A program made the position numbers and the translations under genes. The notes under the pieces were generated by a model. It did not search any database. It worked only from the letters and a program-made list of their open reading frames with translations, and had not been told where the DNA came from. A stretch of 64,000 nt of DNA from Aplectana chamaeleonis. Lineage: Eukaryota; Nematoda; Chromadorea; Rhabditida; Cosmocercidae. The stretch spans positions 1,326,260 through 1,390,259 of the forward strand of contig JAPDOI010000171.1 of NCBI GenBank assembly GCA_029168955.1. Reading direction: 5' to 3'. The first letter of the stretch is position 1. Each line of letters starts with the position of its first letter. Of the stretch, positions 1 to 64,000 are shown in pieces.

Positions 1-185
1 CTTTCTGAACGCACTGTCCGGGCCGTCCAATAATTCCGGTCCGAGAATTTTCAAAATTCTATAACTTTCCTTAGAAGTGTTAGAATATCAGGCAAGTGTC
101 AGAACCTCCTAGAAGATTTTCCAAAGTTCTACGCTAGGGGTATATAAGGCGCAGTCGCCGCGTCTAGCTACCAGTACAAGCTAAA

Positions 186-1138
186 ATGGACCAAGGTCGA
201 ATTCGTACGTTCGTGTACTACGAGTGGCTACTGGGCAACGACACGGACACCGCGGTCGCCAACATCTGCAGAGCGTGCAAGGAGGATGCAGTCTCCCAAC
301 GCACAGTCAGTCGCTGGTTCAATCGTTTCGAGAGCGGCGACACGAGCCTCGAGGACAGGGAGCACAGCGGGAGGTCTTCTACGGCGGATGATGACGAAGT
401 CCGTCGCTGTATCAAGGAGAAGCCGGAAGCCACCACCCGTAAACTGGCGACGACGCTCGGCTGCAGCAAGACCACCATCCACAATTGACTCAACTTACTC
501 GGCTACCACAAAGTTTTGGCCCGTTGGATCCCCCACCGTCTGAAGGGCGCCAACAAGCAAAGCCGAGGAGCCGTATGCCAATCCCTCCTCCTTCGTCCGC
601 ATTGCAAGAAGTTTATCGAGGACCTGGTCGCTGGGCATGAGAGCTGGGTCCTACGACAACGTCGCCCGCCGTGCTGTCCGGATCCCGCGCGGGGAAGAGC
701 CGCCGACGACGCCGAAAGCCGACCTGCACCCGCTGAAGATCATGCTCTGCTGCTGGTGGGACACCAAGGGCATGCTGTACTTCGAGCTGCTCCCGCAAGG
801 CAGGACGGTCACCACCTCCATCTACACCGATCAGCTCGAGAAACTAGCCGCCGCCATCCGAGAAAAGCGTCCCCGACGGGCCTCGGTCCACCTGCTGCAC
901 AACAACGCGCGCCTCCACGTGGCGAAGGAGACCCAGCAGAAGTTGGCGACGCTCGGCTGGGAGACGGTTGCCCATCCGCCGTATTCCCCGGACCTCGCCC
1001 CCTCCGACTACCACTTGTTTCGCCCGCTGAAGCACCATTTGGCCGGAAGAAAATTCCCCAACCACGACAACCTCTAATCCAACATCGCGGACTTCTTCGA
1101 GTCGCAGCCCCCGGAGTTTTGAGCGAAGGGCATCGGTG

Positions 1139-1140
<2 letters not shown>
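186..1140 (+). pseudogene. mariner transposase, inactivated
   Basis: The frame opens MDQGRIRTFVYYEWLLG, with the paired helix-turn-helix (TVSRWFNRFESGD..LEDREHSGR). An in-frame TGA sits at 486-488, and a frameshift lies near 640-660. The catalytic half then reads ESW, LLHNNARLH and YSPDLAPSDYHLF. Mariner transposases normally have GDESW, HDNARPH and D34D spacing; here the first Asp is His (AGHESW) and the second is Asn (HNNAR). A TAA at 1075-1077 and a TGA just after it cut the C-terminus. Two catalytic Asp are therefore lost in addition to the frame breaks. Confidence 0.85.
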
Positions 1141-2019
<879 letters not shown>

Positions 2020-3516
2020 AAACCCCAGTATCGGGTGGTGGCCGTCGTGTACCAACACCCCCGAGGAGGCGGAAAAAACGGGGGAGGAGCGAGGTTCCTG
2101 ATTGGACGCAACACGGGCTATCCCCCCGTTGCGTCCAATCAGGAACCTCGCTCCTCCATCGTTTCTCCCGCCTCCTCAGGGGTGTTGATACACGATGGCC
2201 ACCACCCCCAGTATCTCATCGGTCAACACAAAAGGATCACGGTAATTGCGTAAGGTGCACATGGAGTGTACAGCGTTTCTCTCCATACCCTGGCTGCCAC
2301 GGCGGCGCGAGAGAGCGCAGACAGCGCGGGCGACGGTAATTCAAATGCATTGAGAGCGCGCTGCACAACTCGCGAAATGATTCACGGCTAGTTGATCGAG
2401 AATATAGAAAGTTAGAGTTGCTGAACTATAATCCGGAGCTAGAGTGAAGACTTTGAGGATCCTTATACGTCTCGTCATCGCAAAACAATCCTTCCTTACA
2501 ATATTTGAATAGCAGCACAAAGCACGCCCACCTGGGCCTCTATCACTATAGCTCTATTGCGTCACATCTCTAACCAATCCAAAACAGTATTGAGCTGTAT
2601 TTACATTTGAGTTCACCACAGAATTCAAAGTTTGGTTAAGCTCATGCAATTGTCCAACCATTTAGGGGAAGGATGGGCGATTACGTTTTTCGGTTCTCAA
2701 CATTCTGCCATTGGAATAACCAAAAAATCAACGAGCAGTTTGAGTTCGTTTCCTTTCTCCAGCAAAACGACATCATCCTCATTACGTCGATGGGATTCAG
2801 TTCCCGGCATCACCTGAGGTTTCGACCTTCGTGCGTTTGTGACAACACAAGATCATTCACGTGACTGGCAACCACCTCCTGGACTTTATATCCCACCCCA
2901 AAATATCAGTGCTCTGCCTGGGCTCCACACTTTGCACCGAACGTCCCGCAACCGAATAATTTCTCAAGTTCAGTTTGTTTGACATTTGTTCCGTCCTTTC
3001 TCTTGCAATTTTCAGACTAAATCTTGCAGAAATATCATTTAGGATGGGCGGCAGTCTTTCTTAGCTAATCAGTGTTTATGACAGAACCTGGCCAAGTTTA
3101 CTCCTCAATATGCCTGGCACAATTTTCACTGAGACGGAGGAATGGAAATGTATCAGAGCGCAAAAATCCATGAAAACTCACAATTTGATTGACGCCAAAA
3201 AAAGTCATTTAGAGTGGCGCTAAAACCTTTAAAAGTTAGGCAATTGCTCGTTTTGGTGAGATATGGCGTGAAAAAGCGCGGATACCTAAACATCAATGAT
3301 CACCACTTTCGAATCATTCTAGATCAACTAGCCGTGAATCACTAGCGTGTTGTGCAGCGAACTCTTGATGCATTTGAATTCCCGTGACCCGCGCTGTCTG
3401 CGCTCTCCCACGCCGCCATGGCAGGCAGGGATGAGGGGGAACGTTGTACACCCCAAGTACACCTACGCAATTAACGTAATCCTTTTGCGTTGACCGATGG
3501 GATACTGGGGTTTGGA
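2020..3516. mobile_element. DNA element with ~195-bp terminal inverted repeats, non-coding
   Basis: Bases 2208-2400 and 3322-3514 are near-perfect reverse complements (for example GGCTAGTTGATC near 2388-2400 and GATCAACTAGCCG near 3324-3336). The interior has no convincing coding frame. The outer end reads AAACCCCAGTATC on both sides. The left arm is interrupted by the foldback at 2033-2207. Confidence 0.8.
2033..2207. mobile_element. foldback element inserted in the left arm of the 195-bp-TIR element
   Basis: The two halves are reverse complements around ~2121 (GTGGTGGCC near the left end, GGCCACCAC near the right; GTTCCTGATTGGACGCAAC paired with GTTGCGTCCAATCAGGAAC). It is flanked by CCCCAGTATC on the left (2023-2032) and CCAGTATC or CCCCAGTATC on the right, an 8-10 bp duplication of host sequence. 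A duplication of that length suits a hAT-like or Mutator-like origin. Confidence 0.7.
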
Positions 3517-4066
3517 GGCTGGCTGGTGGCGGGGACGGCGGGGGCGAGATGCCCGGAAACCAAGCAAGTGCGTCGCGGATTCTCATTAAAAATAAGGGAC
3601 CAACGATGGCACTGATCTGGCAATGAATAGGGAGTTTCCAATCTTGCAGTAAAAGGAGAACAAAATCGTTAGCTTTGAAAACAAGTTCACATTGGTTTGC
3701 CACAAAACTCGCCCGATACGCCCCGACTAATACAGAAACATTACTGGAGCACCAATATTTAGATAAAATACAGAAACATTACTAAAGCAGAAAATCACTT
3801 GAAGATCAGTCACTTTGGAAATTTAAATTTTTTTGCACTAAAAAGTTATGGAAATCCTTCCAGAAAGCGAGCAAGAAACTAATTCTCTACACACCCATTA
3901 CAGCCTAGGATAAGCAATGAATTATGAAGAGGAAAATAACCTAAAATTAGCAAAACGGAAGAATTTCAGAAGGAAATTAAGAAAAAGGGGAGAAGTGTCG
4001 GCCCTCGCCGAAAAATTAACAGCTGATTGGGAGACATTGATTAGTGTCACCATAGAAGACGGCCAA
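3517..4066. other. no feature seen
   Basis: AT-rich intergenic or intronic DNA without coding character, apart from GC-rich bases just right of 3517. Confidence 0.5.
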
Positions 4067-4780
4067 CTCTGAGAGAATCCTTCGCGCTAACACCGTGATG
4101 CTCCCGCGATGGTACCGTGTTCGTCTCTCCCTAGTTTCGCGATCCGCGTCCGTTCCGCGATAGTTAACCAATCAACCTATACGTTGACTTTCTTGTGCTC
4201 GCACCGTGATGGTTTCGTGATCTTTATCAAGTTCACCGCGCTAGTACCGTTGTGAACTCGCGATCCGCGATGGTATCGTGATCGTTTTCCGCCTGTTCCG
4301 CGCTCTCACGCTGTTCAGATTTGTAAAGCGGCTCGAAATACGGCACGTGCAATACCTTATAGCTTCGTGTTGATCTGATAAGCAACACCCGTTCGGCTGA
4401 AACACCGAGAGGGCATGGATGTGGTACGATCAGGGGTGGAGGCTGGCCGAATCTCGCGATCTTCCACCGATGATTCTGAGCTCGTTTCATAGCGGTTCCG
4501 CGATGTAACACCCCGAATGATTCAATTTATAGACGCGATACGCTCTCAGGCTGAAACTGGTAGATTCTCGCGATCAATAAGCGAAAGCTCCGGGCTCGAT
4601 TCCTTGCGACTCCGCGGTGGAGCATGGCGGGAGCATCGTTGAATAAACACGGTACGCTCTCGGTTTGAGACTGGCAGAACCTCGCGATCGTTCCGCAACA
4701 GCCCCATGCTAGTATCCTCTTGGCCCCTACTAGAAACCGAGTCGATTCTAACCGTGAGATCGCGGGGGATTCTCTCAGAG
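4067..4780. mobile_element. element A, copy 1 (inverted-repeat element, 714 bp)
   Basis: The element starts CTCTGAGAGAATCC and ends GGATTCTCTCAGAG, a 14-bp perfect terminal inverted repeat. It is non-coding and rich in cgcgat and accgtgat motifs. It is the uninterrupted version of the copy split by the BEL/Pao element, so it provides the empty site. Confidence 0.8.
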
Positions 4781-5908
4781 AACGTGTTTCAGCAATGATC
4801 CCTGTTTTGTTTTTGGTCCCTCATCGCCCGTTTTCCTGGCGGAAGCCGTTACAAGACTATCCCTTCAATCACCTTTCAGCTTCAAAGATAGGCTGGCTAT
4901 CTGAATCAAAATGGCTGACAGTGCTTCCAAACTTCCTTAACCCTCTGCATGAATTAACCTCGCACTTGCCCTCAGTATAGATGGTCGAAACTGTTTCTAC
5001 TGTATCCTGCTAACCGCGCCAAAAAAAATTCCTCGGTAGCAGTTTTTCGTTAGCCGCAAAATCCCCTCGCATTTCAGCACTATTTCCCTGCTCTCTGTGA
5101 GAGGATGTTAAACGCGAACTTGCCGCGAGTATGCCACATGTGTGAATTTTAGAGAAAAAGCAGCCATGAAAACGTTTTGAAATCGCTATTTTTCGTAACA
5201 AAAGTTACAAGTGTCGCTTTTTCGAGGCGTTTTCATTGAAAGTGTATCAAATGCCTATCACTGAGGGATGTTAGGGTGAAACTAGAGCGAATTCTCTCCC
5301 AACTGTTAGGAGTCCTGCTCAGATTCTAGTGTAGTTGAACTCGCGTTTAACTCGAACTTAACGCCTGTTCATTCGCATTTGAACCCCCAATTACTACCAC
5401 CCCAGAGGTTTGACTGTGCATTTAGAAGCGGATTTTTGATATTGCTTGAACATACCGAATTTTTAGTTATCTTGACACTTTGACCTACAGAGACTATGAA
5501 ATCACTTGCGTACCAAGTTATTTTTTAAACAATCCCAGAATGTAGCCTACTTTTCCATAATTTGAGCATGGATCACTTGGCCGCTTCCACTGCCACACAC
5601 TAATTGCGTTGAGTCGTCAAACCAACATAAAGACAATAGTGAACCAGTAGTAAGCCTTTCGAGAGAATGGGACCACTGGAAATGTTTAAATAAATACAAA
5701 AGGCAATTAAATTACTGAAGACATTACTTTGAGTACTTGTTTATAACTATATCAATCTTTAGGGGCGACATACACGATTGCCTGTAGCAGGTCAACTTTG
5801 AGATCGGGGCATCGCGAAACTACTTCATCCAAGTCGCTTAGCTGCCATGACCCCTAGCCAACCTCGCTGCAGCCAACCACTGATGACGCTCCATCTAGCA
5901 TCACATAC
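4781..5908. other. no gene seen
   Basis: About 1.1 kb on the downstream side of the leftmost IFT80 exon. No further IFT80 exon was found by reading the minus strand for the expected WS..LEKP block. Confidence 0.5.
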
Positions 5909-59360
<53,452 letters not shown>

Positions 59361-59423
59361 CTAAATCACTGTTTGATAGCAATAAATATTGTTGTGCGTG
59401 CGAAGCGTGCCCCAGATATGGCT

Positions 59424-59907
59424 TTAAGGCACAGTCCAACCTCAGAATCGTTTTTCTGTCTATCTGCCTATCTTGAAAACGGTTCCGCGCTGATTCCAAT
59501 GCTGTCCCTGAAATCGTACATGGCCCCCTGGAAACGGAGGTATGGCTTCTCAAAAATTGAGTTGCGGAAGCATGGTGGACGAGTTGTCCGAGGCTTGTAA
59601 CTTCTGTCATTTGCAACCAATGTATGCGAGCTGACCTGAATAAAGAGGGAGGCTGAGAAGGAAATAAAGAACGGGGCTATTGATCGGAAACCATCGCTCA
59701 TCTCGCTACTGTTGAGCTCGAAAGATCGCAAAAGGGGCGTGCTAAAGTGGCTTCCAGAAGGGAGGCGCCCCAGTGTGGCATCCTCCTATATCTCGCTTAT
59801 TCGGGGGAATCGAGAGCTCGCACTTGGCAGGTGTTATATGGGGTTGTTCTACTTCACAATTATATGGTTTTCTCAGATTTCGCCCCTGAGCTTGGAGTGT
59901 GCCTTTC
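59424..59907 (+). mobile_element. TTAA-type short element, AGTCC family copy 3
   Basis: The element runs from TTAAGGCACAGTCCAACCTC to GAGCTTGGAGTGTGCCTTTC. Its interior matches the 51968 copy. It begins 64 bases upstream of an IFT80 exon on the opposite strand. Confidence 0.82.
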
Positions 59908-60372
59908 AGGCCCCCGTCAGACTTGGTCGAAAAATCGACTGAGTTCGACCGAATCCGGGACAGAAAACCGACCTCGTTGCATTGGACCTAACCGAGTGCG
60001 TTCGTGAAACACCAGGCTCTAATATTCCATACTCAGAATCGGCTTAATGTCTCAGAGATTGACAAGAGACTTCCAAAAGTGGACATTTCCACTTAAGCTT
60101 AACCAATAGAAAAGGGGTACACGAATAACAATTTTTAGGCCGTTCAAAAAAATTGTCTCCGGATTGAACGCTTGAAACTTGTTTTAGGAATTGTTTTAGG
60201 TGCTTTATTACTAATATGAGATCCATTTATTAGAAAATTTCGTCTAATTTGGTTCGGAAGCTTCAAAATGGGGAAATTTTGCTGCCCAAACGCGACTTTT
60301 GACGATTTGGAGAATGCTACGATCAAAATCGCCCCTGGCAAAACTTGTACATGGGGAGTTAGCTAGGGCTGC
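59908..60372. other. no feature seen
   Basis: AT-rich, no coding character. Confidence 0.45.
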
Positions 60373-61423
60373 TTAAAGGGGCATCGTACGCGCTGAAAAC
60401 CACTCACCCGTTTCTTTTCGGTTTAAATGATTCTCTGGGCCCACCTAATAACGTAGGGAGGGTTTGTCCGGTTGAAAACGCCTTATTATGAAGATAAATT
60501 AAGTTGAATGTCTCCAGATTCCGTCAAAAGAGGCCGGCCCTTCGTCAGTCATCTGACACAATTTGCTGTCAGCCATCTATAAGTAAGTTTTCAACATTTG
60601 ATACAGTGCAATTGAGAGGAGTTGATGGAATATACCAAGCGATTACGTGAAGAATGACTTTTCAACACCCACGTCGATTAAACGCACAGCAAGTACACCC
60701 TCAAGGAACTGAATTTTGAGATTTTTTATTTGATTGTGTAGTAGACATCTCCAATATAACACGTGCCAAGTGCGAGATCTCATTTGCTCCAAATAAAGCG
60801 AGATATAAGCGACCACCACAGGCCCGACCCTTCGCTCACCACCACAGGCCTGACCCCCTAACAGATTTTTGAACCCGATAGCTGCTCGATGGATGGATGA
60901 ATCCCAACAAGTAGTCGTTCTTCAGTCCATTACCGGACTGTCTCCTTATCCTAGCTTTCTCCTAACGCAACGATTGCGAATGAAGAGAAATACAGGCCTG
61001 AGACAACTCGTCCACCAAGTTTTCACCCTCAGAATCTAGAGCACCTTTGAATGAGCCATAACTCTGTTCAAAGGGGGTCTTGGACGATTCTAGAGATAAC
61101 ACTGTGATCAGCGTGTGACCCTCTACAAGACGCATATAAAACCTAAAATAATGATTATTGGGGTGTCCTGTGCCTTTAACCTTTCCTTCTCAACAAATCT
61201 TTGAAAGAAGGATAAACTTCATTTGATCGTGAGATCAATGGTCAAAACAACGATCTCTAACGATCGACTCTTCCTTTATCAAAAGTCGATTGAGATTTTT
61301 AGGTCTAAAAAGGGCTTTCAGTTGGAGTTTTCGCGGCTTTTTCAACGTAGCTGTTATTTGCAACTATAGCTCTCATTATATATGGAAAACTCAAACGAAA
61401 TCCATCGCGAACGATGCCTTTAA
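60373..61423 (+). mobile_element. TTAA-flanked short element, family D copy 2, split
   Basis: The element runs from TTAAAGGGGCATCGTACGCGC to GCGAACGATGCCTTTAA. Its halves match 16107-16661. The insertion at 60678-61179 separates them. Confidence 0.88.
60678..61179 (-). mobile_element. TTAA-flanked short element, family H, nested in family D
   Basis: It lies between TTAAACGCACAGCAAGTACACC and GGGTGTCCTGTGCCTTTAA. The unoccupied site is seen in the family D copy at 16407-16410 (CATTGATTAACCCTTCC). Confidence 0.88.
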
Positions 61424-61920
61424 CACGAATCTGTAACCCGTCATATCGATTTTCGATAAAATACGGTAGGTTACGGTGGGTAAACGGTAGCTTGGTCAAA
61501 GTCTCAGATTAGACTCAAAAATTTCACTGTGTGCGTTAATTGGGACGCTGAACACGAATTCGAGGATCATTTTTCGATCTTCGAAATTTTAAGGTAGGTA
61601 TCGCCTGTTTAAAGGCATTATGCCCACTGTGAACCTCCACAGTAACCCTGTCTGGCCCGGAATAGACCATGATTCGGATCGAGCGCCCTAAGTAACCCAA
61701 AGTTGAAAGTCTTGAGCCGAATCCGAAAAAATTGTCTGAACGCCTCGTACCTCGATGTGTAGGAACCCTCACCTTTTTTTAAAGCAATAAAAACGCTGCT
61801 TTCGGATTCTCGCAGCCATTTAGCCAATTTCGAGCGCGTGTCATTTATATACTCACAGACCTACAGGAACGACAACACGATTTTGGTAAATCGCCACCGC
61901 AAGGTAACAAGCCTCCTTTG
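61424..61920. repeat. dispersed degenerate repeat unit(s)
   Basis: The stretch 'ggtaggttacggtgggtaaacggta...gggacgctgaacacgaattcgagg' resembles units at 25.7, 41.6 and 54.4 kb. No gene is present. Confidence 0.55.
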
Positions 61921-61923
61921 TCA

Positions 61924-62371
61924 GGCAGCGTCCGCATGTGGCGAGAGCGGGCGTTCCCGCTGTTGTGCGCCTCTCGACGCTCCTCAACGCTGGAGCAGCC
62001 TGTGCCCGCAAATGAACACAGGCGAAACCCCTACCTCGTGTTGATTCGATTGAAAACGTTTCGATCCGGGGATCAATCGCTCGGGTCGGCGCAACGGCTG
62101 ATGATTTCCCAAGGTTTTCGACTTCCGTGGTGGGATTATGGAAAACAAGGGCAGTAGGTTTTGATACAGTTCTAATGCCACCTGCTTTATTGATGGAGCA
62201 GTAAGCTTGAAACTTGCTGCTTCTGCTCCGTGAGTGCTGGCGCAAGCGCGCGAGAGCGCGCGGGCGAGAGCGCGCGAGAAGGTATGCGCCTGTGAGAGTT
62301 TAGCAAAACGTATGCCCACGATGGCTATCGATTCTGCGTAATCGCACGCTCGCCACGGGCGGATTTAAGCC
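61924..62371. mobile_element. short inverted-repeat element with 3-bp duplication, copy 2
   Basis: Starts GGCAGCGTCCGCATGTGGCG and ends GGCGGATTTAAGCC, flanked by TCA on both sides (61921-61923, 62372-62374). It matches the 49026 copy throughout. Its right end is diverged. Confidence 0.8.
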
Positions 62372-62377
62372 TCAGTG

Positions 62378-63010
62378 GGTTGATTTTTCTGCACCCGTCT
62401 GTCACATTTTCGGTGCGCATCGACCGGGTGGGACTCTGAACCTCGACCACTTCTGACGGCGGACTAACCTGCCCATGAGAAACCCAGCAAGTTTTAGAAT
62501 CAACTTCCAGAGTAACTGTAGAGAAACGATTTCGTTATCATTGAAAAGAGCGCAAAAATTTGCTTTTAACACACAGAAATTGTTTGTAGTTAAGAGTCTC
62601 CTGAGACTTGGAAAATGTGCAGTTTAGGTAGTGATTGTGCGGCCAACCAACACAGATTGGGTCAGGTGAAATATTTAGAATTGGATGGATTATTACTGAT
62701 TAATAATATTAATTTTTTACCTGTTTCACAAACTCATGACACCTCATCGATCGATAACCCATATTATCGAATTAACGCTCATTGCACAAAATGCGGCCAA
62801 GAGTGGTGATTGCCTATGAGGCGGGTCTGTTGGCTGGGAATTGTGCCCAACACAAAATATCGATTATTACTGATTATTAATAATTATTTTTGACCTTTTT
62901 CAAAATGCAACAATGGGGCCACCAACAGAGCTAAATGGATCGTCTGAGTCTCACTTGGTCGATACGCACCGAAATAGTGACAGACGGGTGCAGAAAATCT
63001 CACCCAATAA
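62378..63010. mobile_element. element with ~58-bp inverted ends
   Basis: Bases 62378-62435 and 62945-63010 are reverse complements (CTGCACCCGTCTGTCAC against GTGACAGACGGGTGCAG). The interior has two similar 'attactgattaataat' stretches and no gene. Confidence 0.7.
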
Positions 63011-64000
63011 GTCCGTCTGCGACCGTCTGCATGCGTCCGCAATCCACACATTCGATGCTGGTGTTCCACGCGCGCACATAGGCAACTCGGAACTTTCTAA
63101 ACATCATACGATCAGCGTAAAACTCCCTTAACATGTTTCCGACATGTTATCTTTTCTCGCGCACCTTACAAACATGCTTCCACCGCAAGTTTTCCTGGAA
63201 GGCGATAGCAGATGCAAGCTGGGAGCGAACGAACATGTTACCGACAGGCATCGAACATGCTACGGCATCCTAAAGCTGGATTTTCGAATTTCAGCCCGCT
63301 CGCTGTAATCGATTTCGCGCCAACGTTCTTGCTCTTATTCCCCGGAAATGCTGCTAGTGAATCCATGTTTTCTTTGTCCTGATTTTCATAATAGAAATCT
63401 AGAACATATGCTGTGTTATGTGCTGAGCAATTAGCGCAGGAACATTTCTCAGCGCTGGCCGAACTGATGCACTGTAATTTTAGAGGCGTTTTTCCATCAT
63501 AGTGTCAATGACATCTCATATGTAGTGTTTTTGTCTTTCTTTATTATATCGCTTCGCCCGGTTAAAGGCACGATCCAACCTCATGGATAATTTTCTAAAA
63601 ATTATCGTCCGGTCACGCTGCAACTCTTTGGCAATCCTGCCAGGCGCAATATCTCATTTTGCTCAAGCAAACGAAAAAACGATGAAAAGTGCTCGCTATG
63701 TTCCTGAAAAAGAGCCAAAGAGGTCATGTCCACCGGCAAGTTTTTGCCTCAATAGTTTCAAGACGCGCGACGGACATGAGTATGTAGCCGGGGAATCTAT
63801 TAGGTTGATAACAAGTTTTCGCACTTCTTTGTTTTTTCGTTGTTATTAGTATTATTTAGCAATGCGCCAAATAGCGCTAGAAATCGCATTCTCCTGTTAT
63901 CTAATGATCATTGTTGTCTCTCGAAAAAATGAGTCACTTCTGAATTTCGCGTTTGATCTTATTGATGGTCTATGTCCCAATATTTTGAAATTTTTATATC
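63011..64000. other. no gene; left part of a TTAA-type element from 63562
   Basis: TTAAAGGCACGATCCAACCTC opens an element whose interior resembles the reverse of 55700-55908; no right end is seen before ~63850. No IFT80 exon was found here. Confidence 0.5.

Overview
The window looks like nuclear DNA of a nematode. It is AT-rich, with small exons, one 61-base intron and two introns over 20 kb, and it carries BEL/Pao, RTE-like, CR1-like, mariner, Tc1-like and hAT-like elements plus many short inverted-repeat elements. A parasitic or strongylid-type worm would fit (the mariner fragment at 34.6 kb is of the cecropia/Hsmar1 type), but the species cannot be fixed from sequence alone.

The only host gene I can name is on the minus strand and spans nearly the whole window. 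Six exons (59360-59272, 59210-59103, 56312-56228, 33318-33240, 32054-31950, 6046-5909) splice in consistent phase into part of the N-terminal WD40 region of IFT80 (CHE-2 in C. elegans), an intraflagellar transport complex B subunit needed for cilia. The start lies beyond 64000 and the rest beyond position 1. Almost everything else sits in two giant introns (6047-31949 and 33319-56227).

The 25.9 kb intron is a stack of insertions. A ~0.7 kb inverted-repeat element (A) is split by a BEL/Pao LTR retrotransposon (9298-31058) with two ~690 bp LTRs, a primer-binding-like site, a purine tract and a 5-bp target duplication (ATCCG). Its gag and pol are broken by stops and frameshifts and by three short TTAA-flanked elements, an RTE-like retrotransposon (12-bp target duplication) and a CR1-like retrotransposon carrying a 1,286-bp tandem triplication. 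A hAT-like element sits in the repeat tail of the RTE. The order of events was A, then BEL, then RTE, then hAT. Downstream of pol, open exon-like segments suggest a third, possibly spliced, gene in the BEL element.

The 22.9 kb intron and the flanks hold a mariner at the left edge (25-1260), a head-to-head Tc1-like palindrome (35908-37524), a mariner fragment (34.6-34.9 kb), many TTAA-flanked elements, a pair of elements with 3-bp target duplications (49.0 and 61.9 kb), foldback palindromes, a 125-bp minisatellite, three AT microsatellites and two dispersed degenerate ~150-bp repeat families. One unrecognised last-exon-like reading frame (46032-45808) may belong to a gene nested in the IFT80 intron. 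I saw no rRNA gene, CRISPR array or bacterial gene.
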